Shown: one piece after another, positions 25,041 through 32,749 of the stretch
Numbering within the stretch: the stretch's first letter is position 1
Layout of the letters: each line of letters opens with the position of its first letter
Assembly: GCA_021820485.1 (NCBI GenBank)
Contig: JAKADO010000033.1
Coordinates: forward strand, 1 to 32,749
Direction of reading: 5' to 3'
Length of the DNA stretch: 32,749 nt
Source: Bacillota bacterium
GTDB lineage: Bacteria > Bacillota > Sulfobacillia > Sulfobacillales > Sulfobacillaceae
The notes under the pieces: model-generated
The model's input: the letters and a program-made list of their open reading frames with translations, nothing else
Databases searched by the model: none
Told to the model about the DNA's origin: nothing
Position numbers and translations under genes: made by a program

Positions 25041-25077
25041 AGGAACGGCGGCTCTCTTTTGCCGCCGTTCCTTCGTA
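25039..25077 (+). terminator. intrinsic terminator after the small secreted protein gene
   Basis: AAGGAACGGCGGC and GCCGCCGTTCCTT form a 13-bp perfect stem with an eight- or nine-base loop, starting at the stop codon. TTCGT follows. Confidence 0.88.
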
Positions 25078-25162
25078 AGCGTCAAACTCTTCCCACCTAT
25101 TCGGCGACCGGTCAGACTCTCATACTGCCCCTAGAATCCTCGAAGGGGGTTTGTGCTGATGA

Positions 25163-25348
25163 GCCCAGAAAGAACGTGAAGAGTTGCGGCACCTGTGGTC
25201 GGGATTGGTGGCGGAGTTTCGGGCCAGGGGCATGGGACAGGCCCAATGGTGTCGTCGTCACGGGCATAAGGTCCGGCACTTGCATTATTGGCTACGCAAG
25301 TTCCCGGTGGCCGACGCGAGCGCGTCGGCAGCTAGCGTGAGCGGGTGA
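25163..25348 (+). pseudogene. remnant of IS66-family TnpA accessory protein
   Basis: In this frame 61 codons read AQKEREELRHLWSGLVAEFR, then ARGMGQAQWCRRHGHKVRHL and HYWLRKFPVADASASAASVS before a TGA. The W...LVAEFRARG...WCRRHG...YWLRK pattern is that of the small IS66 TnpA helix-turn-helix protein. There is no start codon in frame: a TGA lies directly upstream, and the ATG at 25159 is in another frame. Nothing of TnpB or the IS66 transposase follows. It is therefore a decayed insertion-sequence remnant. Family assignment rests on pattern memory. Confidence 0.55.
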
Positions 25349-25729
25349 GGCAAAGACCGTCCGAGAGGGAACCGAAGGAAAAACTCGAAAGACGATGAAA
25401 ACACCGGGAAACCTATCAAAATATTGAGGTAGGAATGGAAGGGCATCGACCCGTGGAGATGTGGGATTGTGAATCTCTAAGGCGCAGTGGAGAATGTGCA
25501 GTATACCAGGTTTCGAAGTGCCGGCTAGACCTCACTTCTTGTTCCTGCATACCGCAAAACAGGCTTCCCCCTGCCTTTTAACGGTTGGATTTAGACCTTC
25601 GTCTCATCAGGTGGGTGAAATCCTGCGAATGGCGTAGCATGCGTAAGCAAAACGCCTAATTCCGAGGGAACTACCTAATTCGCTATGTTAAGTATTCAGA
25701 AAGAAAAGCCTGCGGCGGGCCCATCCATT
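25349..25729. other. noncoding stretch, possibly a structured RNA or degraded group II intron
   Basis: No ORF is supported over these 381 bases. The plus strand is rich in purine runs and short GAAA-type motifs (CGAAAGACGATGAAAACACC, CCGAGGGAACTACC) of the kind seen in group II intron domain I. It begins around GTGAGCGGG, which could be a 5' intron border within the TnpA remnant. I could not find a domain V, so the identification is weak. Confidence 0.25.
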
Positions 25730-25739
25730 CTAGGATGGG
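25720..25739 (-). terminator. hairpin over the stop codon of the 193-aa ORF
   Basis: CCCATCC-(six bases)-GGATGGG is a 7-bp perfect stem that includes the TAG stop. TTTTCTTT follows about 12 bases later on the minus strand, so termination is possible but not classical. Confidence 0.4.
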
Positions 25740-26311
25740 ACGACGGGATTTCCCATAGGTTGCAGGTGGTCCATCAATCCCACCGGAAAGCGCCCCGCTG
25801 GGGCCACCATGACGACAATGTAGGTGGCACCTTTCTTAAAGAAATACTTGTTCACCCCTGAAAAGCTGTGTCCGTAGTACACCTGACCGGACTGGGTGAC
25901 GTACTTTTGCCATTGAATCGGACGGCCCGAGGGAACGTAGTGCCATGTCACGGGAGCGGTCGCCATCTCGTCGATGCTGTACGTTGTCCTCGAACGCAGT
26001 ACTTCGAAGGTCATATTCCCCGTGTTGCCCCAACTGATAATCTTAGGATTGGCCGCCCCAATACCCCCGGTGACACGATAAACCTCATGATTTTGCGGAC
26101 TGTCCATCACATTGTTCTGCCGTAGATCGGCCCGAATCTGTCGCTGCGTCGCAGCACTAAAATTATCGTGTGGCAATAGGGCGGCGACGACCGAGCGACT
26201 TGGGTTATGGGACCGATACGCATGGGTGAAATAGGCCCCCAACGCCCCGCAGACCACAAGTCGACCGCCCCAGCCATAATCCGATTCATTCAAGGACCTC
26301 CCGTACCTCAA
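25730..26311 (-). CDS. hypothetical membrane-anchored or secreted protein
   Basis: The 193-residue ORF has one hydrophobic segment near the N-terminus (RLVVCGALGAYFTHAY) and then a soluble part with no cysteines but many aromatic residues. I do not recognise a family. The TTG at 26311 is used because GGAGG lies five bases upstream. A second site, GGGAGG seven bases before an ATG at 26289, opens a different frame of 60 codons, so a frameshift near the start cannot be excluded. The gene lies alone among decayed sequence, and no partner can be named. Confidence 0.55.
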   Translation of the reverse strand: MRYGRSLNESDYGWGGRLVVCGALGAYFTHAYRSHNPSRSVVAALLPHDNFSAATQRQIRADLRQNNVMDSPQNHEVYRVTGGIGAANPKIISWGNTGNMTFEVLRSRTTYSIDEMATAPVTWHYVPSGRPIQWQKYVTQSGQVYYGHSFSGVNKYFFKKGATYIVVMVAPAGRFPVGLMDHLQPMGNPVVPS

Positions 26312-26533
26312 GGCATCCTCCGCATGTTACTCAGGAGTCTAGAGAGCGGACTCCCGCTATCGATAGTATCAAAAAAGCATGCGTCCGATGCTTGATGCGC
26401 TCCCTCATAGCTTAGTGTTTTTCTCCCGTGTACTCGCTGATTCGCGACGCGAGCTAGCATCCGGCCCCCTATGGCGTTCACAGTTTCTTTGCAAAGAAAA
26501 GCCATCATTGAAAAGTAGGGCGTCTCGGTAGGG

Positions 26534-26740
26534 CTATGAAGCCCCATACAAACGGCCAATAATGACGCTACCTGCGATAAGAGCTAATCCTTCCCAAATC
26601 GGAGAGGCCACCTGCCCAAATATCAACGCGAGGCTCTGGGGAGAAAAGGGATTAGAGCCTAAGTACGCGGCATCCGCAATAAGTCCCATGACTACACCCA
26701 CCACGATAATAACGAGGCCCACCCAGAACAGAACGGGCAC
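26534..26740 (-). CDS. small membrane protein, two predicted helices
   Basis: The 68-residue ORF reads VLFWVGLVIIVVGVVMGLIA, a short loop with SNPFSPQS, and a second hydrophobic stretch IWEGLALIAGSVIIGRLYG. This gives a hairpin of two membrane helices. The start is GTG at 26740 with no visible ribosome binding site, which lowers confidence. I know no family for it. The 222 bases between it and the next minus-strand gene hold nothing I can support. Confidence 0.42.
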   Translation of the reverse strand: MPVLFWVGLVIIVVGVVMGLIADAAYLGSNPFSPQSLALIFGQVASPIWEGLALIAGSVIIGRLYGAS

Positions 26741-27059
26741 CAGTACTTTTGCAATTTTCGGCTATGTGCAAAATGTGGTTGGATTTCCTCGTTTCTTGGC
26801 TCAATCTTCCGTTCTCAGCGCGAGCGGCCAAGGTTGGAATATGTGGCTGGTACTGACGGCATGCTACCCTACCGCTGGTTGGAATCCGCCGACGACGGAC
26901 CCTACGAACCATGGTTAAGCGCAGACGCTACTGCGCTATCGCCCCCGTTTGTACCGTAAGAACCAAGCGGCAACCGGAGGCCCACTTGCGCTGCATTCGC
27001 GACTTGCTCGTTCCGGCCGTGCAGGGCGGTGCGCCCCCCCAAAACGCTAGCGCTGCCGT
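26741..27059. other. noncoding spacer downstream of the Asp-box lipoprotein gene
   Basis: No ORF here is convincing. AGCGCAG-(six)-CTGCGCT at 26918-26937 is a perfect 7-bp inverted repeat, and a C7 run with a short GGGCG/CGCCC pair lies near 27025-27042. Either may end the lipoprotein transcript, but neither has a U run. Confidence 0.35.
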
Positions 27060-28334
27060 CTACTGCGTTGACTTGCGGGCGTTCCACGTATGACCTCCGT
27101 CCTGCGTTTCCCATACGACACTGCGCCCCCCTGTCTGGGTCACCGCGAAGGCGGTGGTGGATGAGACGTCGTCCAATGCTTTCACCTGACGTAGGGGCAA
27201 CGAGTGTGCTGAAAGGGGTCGCCAAGATCGGCCGCCGTTGGCGGTTTCATAGAGCGTCGCCCCCGTAATCGAACCCTGGACATTCGTGGTCTTCGCCAGG
27301 TACAACCCGAAATCCATCGTCGCGAACGACCAGAGAGGACCGCCTAGCTGGGTGGTGAACGGCAGCAACGTCCCTGCTGTCCATGTCCGGCCGCCATCAT
27401 GGGTGGCATAGGTCGCGAGTTCCGTATTGTTTGCTTCCACGGCCATCACCCCGTCCCGGGCATTGAAGAACGTGGGCACGAAGGTCCAGTTCAATACCGT
27501 GCCCGCCCGGGCTGCCAGCGGGACCCGGAGCCACTTGTTGCCGCCGTCACTGGTCCGCCACAGCATCGCGCTTTCTGCCGTTTGCCCCGTCTGGCCGCCC
27601 GTGATAAAACCTTCCTGTGGCGAGGCGAACGCGACCCCGCTCTTGTCACCGAACACGGGGATGGGGTGCGCAGACTTCGGATGCTCATCGGGTTGGGCCA
27701 TCATTTGCGAGGTGACGCTGGAGGGAAGCGTGGTCCATGTCTTCCCTCCGTCGACGGTGGCGTCAAGCACCATACTTTCCGTGCCAGAGGCACCCGCCAG
27801 GTCAGTCGCCATCCACGCAACGCGGCCCGAAATCGCGGTGATGAAGGCAATACCATCGTTGTGAGGCGGGGATGTCGTCCTGTTCCAGTGGGCGCCATGC
27901 GTGGTGGTGGCCCAGTCCGGCAAGGGCGGCTTCTGGGTGAGATTGGTCGCGACCGCCACCCACGCCACGTTTTTTGAAACAACCTGGACGGTCAACGTCG
28001 CATCGCGGGGCAGCGGCGAGGGGGTTTCAACGCTCCAATGTCGACCGCCATCCTGGGTCCACCACACGGCGTCTTGATTCCACGCCCACCCGACGGACGG
28101 CGACACCATGTCGATGGATTGCAGGTTGAAGGGACCGCGAGGCGCGGTGGACGAGGGCGGACGGCCGGATTTCTTCGATGTATGATGACTCACGGTGCGA
28201 GCGCTTGTGGCCGGGTCAGTTGTGTGCGTGGATGGTTTCTGAGCACCGTTTGTCGTTCCCGTTACTGTGCCGCACGCTGCCAAGGCTGTCGCGCCCGTCA
28301 GGATGATTGTCCCGCTGATGGCCCAATGTTTCAT
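27060..28334 (-). CDS. Asp-box (BNR-like) beta-propeller lipoprotein
   Basis: The 424-residue protein begins with a lipoprotein signal; the lipobox LAAC places the lipidated Cys at residue 21. A Ser/Thr-rich linker to about residue 66 follows. The rest contains repeated Asp-boxes: TQDGGRHW (93), TVDGGKTW (193), TSDGGNKW (261), THDGGRTW (311), TANGGRSW (364) and TQDGGHTW (410), plus a degenerate TTTHGAHW (143). Seven copies suit a seven-bladed propeller of the sialidase/YCF48-like kind. No sialidase catalytic arginines are evident, so binding or assembly is likelier than hydrolysis. The ATG at 28334 follows AAAGGA. It is a single gene anchored outside the membrane. Confidence 0.82.
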   Translation of the reverse strand: MKHWAISGTIILTGATALAACGTVTGTTNGAQKPSTHTTDPATSARTVSHHTSKKSGRPPSSTAPRGPFNLQSIDMVSPSVGWAWNQDAVWWTQDGGRHWSVETPSPLPRDATLTVQVVSKNVAWVAVATNLTQKPPLPDWATTTHGAHWNRTTSPPHNDGIAFITAISGRVAWMATDLAGASGTESMVLDATVDGGKTWTTLPSSVTSQMMAQPDEHPKSAHPIPVFGDKSGVAFASPQEGFITGGQTGQTAESAMLWRTSDGGNKWLRVPLAARAGTVLNWTFVPTFFNARDGVMAVEANNTELATYATHDGGRTWTAGTLLPFTTQLGGPLWSFATMDFGLYLAKTTNVQGSITGATLYETANGGRSWRPLSAHSLPLRQVKALDDVSSTTAFAVTQTGGRSVVWETQDGGHTWNARKSTQ

Positions 28335-28522
28335 ACCGCTTCATTCCTTTCGCTGCTCTCGCTTTTACAACGGCAGTTCGAGAATGCGGTTACACAAGGA
28401 AACAAGGACCAGGGATTATTGTAGGGCAATCATTAAACGCAGCCCCACTGTGCTCCAACTCTAATGCGCACTCGCCCCCTTATGCGCACTAAGGATTCCA
28501 GTCTGTTCGAGGAGTTTCGCAG

Positions 28523-28951
28523 GCCAAAGACCCCGAGGAGGTTCATCCGTCTCTCAACCCGGCGGTAAGGGCGGCCTTTCAACGAGACCACCTCACTCCA
28601 GGGATTAAGTTGGAGTACTGAAATCGCCTGTACCAGTTAGTTCGACCCGTCTCGTCCGCGGCGGTAGGCGACCAACTGGGCACCGTCCTCTACCACGGGA
28701 CCATTGGTCAGGGCTTGATGCTGCATGCCGAAAAGGGCACAGCGGTACATGGCGCGGTAATATTTCAGGCTGAGACAGGGCAGTACTTTGAGGGTATTGC
28801 GGTGAAAGACCAGCCTTAGCGCGTCGACCTCTCGTGCATCACCACCGAGGATTTTGAAAGTGTCCGGGCGTATTGGATCCGGTTAATCGAAGAACGCCGA
28901 GGTAAGGTAGGCAGCCCGTTGGCACGGTGGATCTCAAATTCGTCGCATCAT
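28523..28951 (+). pseudogene. decayed ORF with two in-frame stops, family unknown
   Basis: One plus-strand frame reads protein-like sequence for about 140 codons: AKDPEEVHPSLNPAVRAAFQ, then HLTPGIKLEY, a TGA at 28619, NRLYQLVRPVSSAAVGDQLG, a TAG at 28817 after VAVKDQ-like sequence (GIAVKDQP), and then VDLSCITTEDFESVRAYWIR. Keeping frame and sensible residue use across both stops suggests a gene inactivated by point mutations. No start codon or ribosome binding site is left. I do not recognise the family. The 188 bases between the lipoprotein start (28334) and this remnant hold nothing else that I can support. Confidence 0.4.
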
Positions 28952-28967
28952 AGGAGGAACCCGCTAC

Positions 28968-29834
28968 TCACCTCTCAGCGATAGCGTCTAGCCGGCGTTG
29001 GTACAAGCGCCAATCAGAGTCACGGGAGGTTGCGGTCGCCGTAGCAAGGACGACACAGTCGGCCAAGACTGCTCGTAAGCGAACAACATCACCGACGGAT
29101 TCATAGTGTTCCGCGACACTCTCAAGGATCTTGAGGCCCGTGACGATACCGTCAGGCTTTTGGTACCCACGTATAAGTCCAAGATTGTGTAACGCTTCAT
29201 GGGCGCGGTCCGATTGCACCACTCGGTACAATTCATACGCCTGTTCCGCATGGGCGGCCGCCTGATCCCATTGTCGAAGTTGTGCCAAAGAGGCGCTCAA
29301 ACCATGATGGACGTGGCTCAGGAGCACTAGCCCTTGCGAAGCGGTCCATTCTTGCGCAGCCGTCTCATAATAGAAGGTCGCTTCCTCACTTTGCTCGAGA
29401 GCACAGTACGCAGATCCCATACCAATGGTAGCACTCAAAGCTACATTCGAGCCGGACTGTTCTCGACGGAGGATACGCCCTACTGCCCACGACTCCTCCC
29501 ATCGCTGTTGCTCGAAGAGCCATCGTTGAAGCACGAGACCGATATACCCAGCCTGAGTGTCGCGCGTAGACATTGCGTACTGCCATGCACCTTGAATCCA
29601 ACTGGTCGCCAAAGGACTGCGCGGAATTTCCGACATCAAGCTAAGCAGAAAACCTGTGACCTCTGGCAGACACGGCGCCAATCGTGCATCCTCGGTGGCC
29701 TCCCACCATAGGTTGCTAGCAATGCGAAAAGCCATGGCCGCATCGCCCTGCCGATATAACGAGGTTGTCCCAGGCTTCGTAGATTTTCCGGACGCAGATT
29801 CTCTTGGATTTTCGCATCGTTTCGGGTTCGGCAT
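28968..29834 (-). CDS. TPR-like helical repeat protein, probably N-terminally damaged
   Basis: The 288-residue ORF is rich in Ala, Trp and Gln and has TPR-like helix pairs from about residue 100 on (GMGSAYCALEQSEEATFYYE, HHGLSASLAQLRQWDQAAAH, HEALHNLGLI). Such repeats bind peptides or proteins and form the C-terminal part of several Gram-positive regulators. The first 25 residues are charged and unlike the rest, and the ATG at 29834 has no good ribosome binding site. The neighbouring frame (29716-29910) reads RKIYEAWDNL at the same place where this frame turns into YRQGDAAMAFRIAS, and the two joined would read naturally. A frameshift near 29755 is therefore likely. No DNA-binding domain is visible. 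Confidence 0.5.
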   Translation of the reverse strand: MPNPKRCENPRESASGKSTKPGTTSLYRQGDAAMAFRIASNLWWEATEDARLAPCLPEVTGFLLSLMSEIPRSPLATSWIQGAWQYAMSTRDTQAGYIGLVLQRWLFEQQRWEESWAVGRILRREQSGSNVALSATIGMGSAYCALEQSEEATFYYETAAQEWTASQGLVLLSHVHHGLSASLAQLRQWDQAAAHAEQAYELYRVVQSDRAHEALHNLGLIRGYQKPDGIVTGLKILESVAEHYESVGDVVRLRAVLADCVVLATATATSRDSDWRLYQRRLDAIAER

Positions 29835-30048
29835 TTTGTCGGTCCAGGAAACGGGACGCCGATATCTGATAATATAGAAACAATTCTACGAATTTCTTTA
29901 CTACCCTCACCGATTTTTAGAATGTGCTATTTGTGAGCTGGTCGAGTCCAGTCATGGTCGTTCCGATTGGTGACTTAACCTGCTTTCTACTTCGCCTGTG
30001 GCATCGGCACTCTTGGTTCTTGGTATGGCATCCCTCAGTGGAGAGTCG

Positions 30049-30570
30049 TCATTTAGGCCAACCGAAAAGACGGCGAATAGCTAAGAGGAATGTATCGGGG
30101 TCACTACTCCGCGGCATTGAAAGAGCCGCATAGTGATCGGCATTGAAGTTGACCATCCGGCCCTCGGGATCCCATACAAAATCCACTATCCAACGCCCAT
30201 CAGGAATAGTGAAGTCTGTGCTTCGAAACAACCGCCGAATGTTCTCTGGTATGGCTAAGCGCTCGACGTAGCGGTCGTTTTGAAATTCTGTTACGAAGGT
30301 TTTCCATTGGCCCAACCATGATACGGCGAAAACATCCGGAGGGAAGGGCTCGGGAACCCACTGAGGATCGACCCACCGTTGCTCGACGGCAAATCGTTCA
30401 GCCGGATCCATGCAGCGTAAAAGGCACAGGTTCGCGAACCACTTCTCCCACACCAGGAGAACTCCATCATGGTTCACTGTTCCAAACCAGGGCTGCCGCG
30501 CGATCCACAGGGCAAAATTAAGGCTTAGCGGTCGACGCTCGACAATTGCGCCGGATTGAGAATTTTGCAA
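30049..30570 (-). CDS. hypothetical protein, tryptophan-rich
   Basis: The 173-residue product is rich in aromatic residues: eleven or more Trp, with repeated spacing such as LWIARQPWFG, VWEKWFANL, SWLGQWKTFV and RWIVDFVWD. No signal peptide or membrane helix is seen, so it is probably cytoplasmic. I do not recognise a family. The TTG at 30570 lies about eight bases after GGGGAGA; there is no ATG nearby, and the longer reading to 30651 would cross the divergent promoter region. It faces the secreted protein gene at 30650. Confidence 0.5.
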   Translation of the reverse strand: MQNSQSGAIVERRPLSLNFALWIARQPWFGTVNHDGVLLVWEKWFANLCLLRCMDPAERFAVEQRWVDPQWVPEPFPPDVFAVSWLGQWKTFVTEFQNDRYVERLAIPENIRRLFRSTDFTIPDGRWIVDFVWDPEGRMVNFNADHYAALSMPRSSDPDTFLLAIRRLFGWPK

Positions 30571-30607
30571 AATGCTTCTCTCCCCCTGCAGGAATGTTTC
30601 TGAACAT
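30562..30607. promoter_or_regulatory. palindromes in a divergent intergenic region
   Basis: ATTTTGCAAAAT (30562-30573) is a perfect 12-bp palindrome over the TTG start of the minus-strand gene. ATGTT-TCTG-AACAT (30594-30607) is a second inverted repeat. Both lie in the 79-base spacer between two divergent genes and could be operators. TATACC at 30615-30620 is the only -10-like site for the plus-strand gene. Confidence 0.35.
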
Positions 30608-30649
30608 GGAGAATTATACCACCTATCCACCAATGAAAGGAGAAAAACC

Positions 30650-31342
30650 ATGCGGATAAGTCATTTATATGGGCGAGTGGTCGCCATTGTGGCGGCGGTT
30701 GCAGCCTTAACTCTCATTCCAGTCGCAACGACCTTGGCTGCAACCGCCGCGACCCAAAATTCAACGCATAACGTAATCGCGAATGCTCCGATACCGACAC
30801 ATACCGTTGCTTTGCAAGTCGTCGTAAGCAACGGTAAAGTTGTGTCGGAAACACCGGTGGCAGAAGCTTCTTCCCCGTCTTCGCCTGCGCTGCCTCCTAG
30901 CATCACGTCCGAGTTTCAGGGGGGAGCAATGGCAAGTGCCGGTATGAACTTGGTGTCGTCCCAGAAATCGATCATAAGCCCCAATAACATTTCATACGAA
31001 TACGGCAATGTCGGGGACTCATGGGCAGCATTGAAGAGTTCGGCCATTCCCTATTCCTTGTTCGCGGCGATCGGTTGCGAATCCTATGATGGATATTGGT
31101 CGACGGTCAACTATTCGTGGACGGTCTACAAAGCAGGGTTGTTCGGTTCAAGCTACGTTAGCGGAGGGCGTGGCACAGCTGAACCCATCAACGCGTATTG
31201 GACCCTTAACTTTCACGTCGCGGTCCCTAGTAATGGAACCTACATACTAAGTGCAACGATTGAGGGATACAACAATGCTCCGAATGCTACCGGGTGGGCA
31301 TATGGATTTCCGTCTGTAAGTTACGACTACGTCATCGCGTAA
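30650..31342 (+). CDS. secreted protein of unknown function
   Basis: The 230-residue protein begins with a typical signal peptide: basic start MRISHLYGR, hydrophobic core VVAIVAAVAALTLIPVA, and an Ala-x-Ala-type cleavage region near residues 29-33. A Thr/Ser/Pro-rich stretch to about residue 90 is followed by a compact, aromatic and glycine-rich region (YSWTVYKAGLFGSSYVSGG, ending in VSYDYVIA) that looks like a beta-sandwich. There is one cysteine after the signal. The ATG at 30650 follows GAAAGGAG. No family is recognised; secretion is the only firm statement. Confidence 0.68.
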   Translation: MRISHLYGRVVAIVAAVAALTLIPVATTLAATAATQNSTHNVIANAPIPTHTVALQVVVSNGKVVSETPVAEASSPSSPALPPSITSEFQGGAMASAGMNLVSSQKSIISPNNISYEYGNVGDSWAALKSSAIPYSLFAAIGCESYDGYWSTVNYSWTVYKAGLFGSSYVSGGRGTAEPINAYWTLNFHVAVPSNGTYILSATIEGYNNAPNATGWAYGFPSVSYDYVIA

Positions 31343-31384
31343 TCCCACTCATCCTTCGAAGCTTCTGAAAACACATGATGGACC

Positions 31385-31428
31385 AACAGGGCCTGGTGGC
31401 CAATGATGAAGAGGTGCTGGGCCCTGTT
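31385..31428 (+). terminator. possible terminator after the secreted protein gene
   Basis: AACAGGGCC and GGCCCTGTT form a 9-bp perfect stem with a 26-base loop, 43 bases after the stop codon. There is no U run. The remaining spacer up to 31553 should hold the right end of the insertion sequence, but I could not identify the terminal inverted repeat. Confidence 0.3.
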
Positions 31429-31553
31429 ACTTCATCACTTGCTTAGTCGCCAAGCAGTTTAGTCGCGTACGCAGTGCGATCGAAACTGGTGTACCCTTGC
31501 AGGGAAAAGGGATTTTCAAAATTGGCGGCTTCATTTGCCTGAGTCAACGAGTG

Positions 31554-32749
31554 TTACCCGACTGGAATCTCCTTCCTTTGCACTACATCGCGGTCGGACA
31601 CTGGTCGAAGGGCATGTTGCAATTGGGGGATGTCGCGATATCCGGAGAGTCGCTGCAGTTTGTCTTCGAGAAATAAACTGGCGCTTGCCAGCCAGCGTAG
31701 AACCTGCACGCCGTTGGTCCAGCGCTTCACGTTTTGGGCATGGGTCCGAAACTGGCTATTGACGGACTCGAGGGGATTGGTCGTGGCCAGCGAACGCCGT
31801 AGCGTGCCCGACAACCCGAGCCGATGGACGGTGAGCGTTTCGTCGAGGCCTTCCCGTAGACTGTTGGCCGCTTGGGGGTAGTCCCGTTCTAGTTCTTCCG
31901 CGAGTTTCTGCAACGCCTTGAGGGCCTTTGCGGCATCCGCCTCTTGGTAGGCTTTGCGCAGTCGCGACCGCACGGTCGCTTGCATGGACTCGGGGAGATG
32001 GTCTAAAACATTCCGGGTTTTGTGGATCTGACAACGTTGGATGTGGACGCGGTCGCCAAACACCTCGCGCACGGCTTTGGCGAGGGCTTTCGCGCCGTCA
32101 ATCACCGCCAAAAGCCCGTGGCCTTCAGGAATCGTGAATCCACGCTCCATTAAGTCTGTCAAGAGACTCTTGACGACGGCGCTATTTTCCGTCGCTCCCT
32201 CGGCCAATCCCAGAATGCGCTTCGTGCCTGCATCGTCAATCCCGAGCGCGACGACCACGAGGTGCCCGCCCACCCGAATGCCGTCCACCATGAGGACGGT
32301 CCAGATCCGGTCTCCCAGCGACCGCTGCATAAACGTATCGAGGGCCTGCTGGGTGGCCCGAATAAACCGGCGGCTGACGGCGCTTTTGCTCAGACCATGG
32401 GTGCCCACCGCGGCCGAGAGGGCCGGGTTAGCATGGCCTTGTTGGCGGCTGGCTAAGCCAAAGAGCATCCGCTCCAAGATGGCCTGTGTCGCGACGCCGG
32501 CATCCTGGAAGGTTTGGTAGGTGGTCAGCGGCACTTCCTGACCGGTTGTCGTACGGACCCGGGGATGGGTCACGGGCACCCGCCGATCCCCCAAAAAGAC
32601 GTAGCCGTCTTCGACGCCATGCCGAACGGCGGTGCGTTGCGGATTGTGCCGACCTTTCGGGCCTGCGATTTCGGTGACTTCTTGGTCCATCAGTTCTTGC
32701 AGAACACGCAGGCCCACCTGGACCGAGAGCCCCAGCAAGCCCGCCTCGG
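31554..32749 (-). CDS. IS256-family (mutator-type) transposase, N-terminus outside the window
   Basis: The frame is open to the window edge and gives about 397 residues. DDE catalytic residues are placed as in IS256 transposases: Asp in VLMVDGIRVGG, Asp in LLAVIDGAKALAKAV, and Glu in TNPLESVNSQFR. The CxxH motif RCQIHKTRNVL, found in the mutator group, lies between the second and third. The early part QELMDQEVTEIAGPKGRHNP is the family's conserved N-terminal region, so perhaps 20-40 residues are missing. The ORF looks intact up to the TAA near 31554. It marks the accessory end of the window. Confidence 0.9.
   Translation of the reverse strand, partial: EAGLLGLSVQVGLRVLQELMDQEVTEIAGPKGRHNPQRTAVRHGVEDGYVFLGDRRVPVTHPRVRTTTGQEVPLTTYQTFQDAGVATQAILERMLFGLASRQQGHANPALSAAVGTHGLSKSAVSRRFIRATQQALDTFMQRSLGDRIWTVLMVDGIRVGGHLVVVALGIDDAGTKRILGLAEGATENSAVVKSLLTDLMERGFTIPEGHGLLAVIDGAKALAKAVREVFGDRVHIQRCQIHKTRNVLDHLPESMQATVRSRLRKAYQEADAAKALKALQKLAEELERDYPQAANSLREGLDETLTVHRLGLSGTLRRSLATTNPLESVNSQFRTHAQNVKRWTNGVQVLRWLASASLFLEDKLQRLSGYRDIPQLQHALRPVSDRDVVQRKEIPVG

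Noticed and set aside
26308-26559. 83-codon minus-strand ORF
   Set aside because: No ribosome binding site, no domain, and overlap with both neighbouring minus-strand ORFs.
26902-27225. 107-codon minus-strand ORF
   Set aside because: It overlaps the end of the Asp-box lipoprotein in another frame and has no ribosome binding site or family feature.
1-32749. tRNA, rRNA genes or CRISPR arrays
   Set aside because: I saw no cloverleaf-like sequence, rRNA core motif or regularly spaced direct repeats by eye.

Overview
The window looks like chromosomal DNA of a moderately GC-rich Gram-positive bacterium of the Firmicutes type. Direct signs are a T-box leader, strong GGAGG-type ribosome binding sites, an ArgR-type arginine repressor with a matching ARG box, and an OatA-like peptidoglycan O-acetyltransferase. 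An acidophilic or thermophilic lineage such as Sulfobacillus would fit, but that is inference from overall gene character and not a database match.

Region 1 (1-8356) is a branched-chain amino acid biosynthesis locus. On the minus strand a T-box leader (about 3083-2860) precedes an operon of an ACT-domain acetolactate synthase small subunit, ilvC, leuA and leuB. leuB runs off the window. ilvD is a separate minus-strand unit behind its own TATAAT box, and leuC-leuD lie divergently on the plus strand. Together they cover the route from acetolactate to valine/isoleucine precursors and to 2-oxoisocaproate, except for the acetolactate synthase catalytic subunit and the transaminase. LeuA is only 391 residues and lacks the usual leucine-binding domain. 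A tartrate/D-malate dehydrogenase-like LeuB paralogue follows.

Region 2 (8457-13185) carries exporters: a fosmidomycin-resistance-like MFS protein, an ABC-2 ATPase/permease pair and a 14-helix DHA2-type MFS pump. Before the ABC pair there is a promoter, a 23-codon leader ORF, a hairpin over its stop codon and an intrinsic terminator. This layout suggests attenuation and is the best candidate here for an undescribed regulatory element.

Region 3 (13244-17414) is argR-argF-argG-argH, with an ARG box placed over the -35 of the argF promoter. Region 4 (17393-25040) holds a GNAT/MFS pair and envelope genes: an L,D-transpeptidase, a GT87-like polytopic glycosyltransferase, an OatA-like acyltransferase and a small secreted histidine-rich peptide.

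Region 5 (about 25100 to the end) is accessory and partly decayed. It contains an IS66 TnpA remnant beside a possible structured RNA, several hypothetical proteins, an Asp-box propeller lipoprotein, an ORF broken by in-frame stops, a TPR protein with a likely N-terminal frameshift, a secreted protein behind palindromes, and an IS256-family transposase cut by the window edge. I saw no tRNA, rRNA or CRISPR array.
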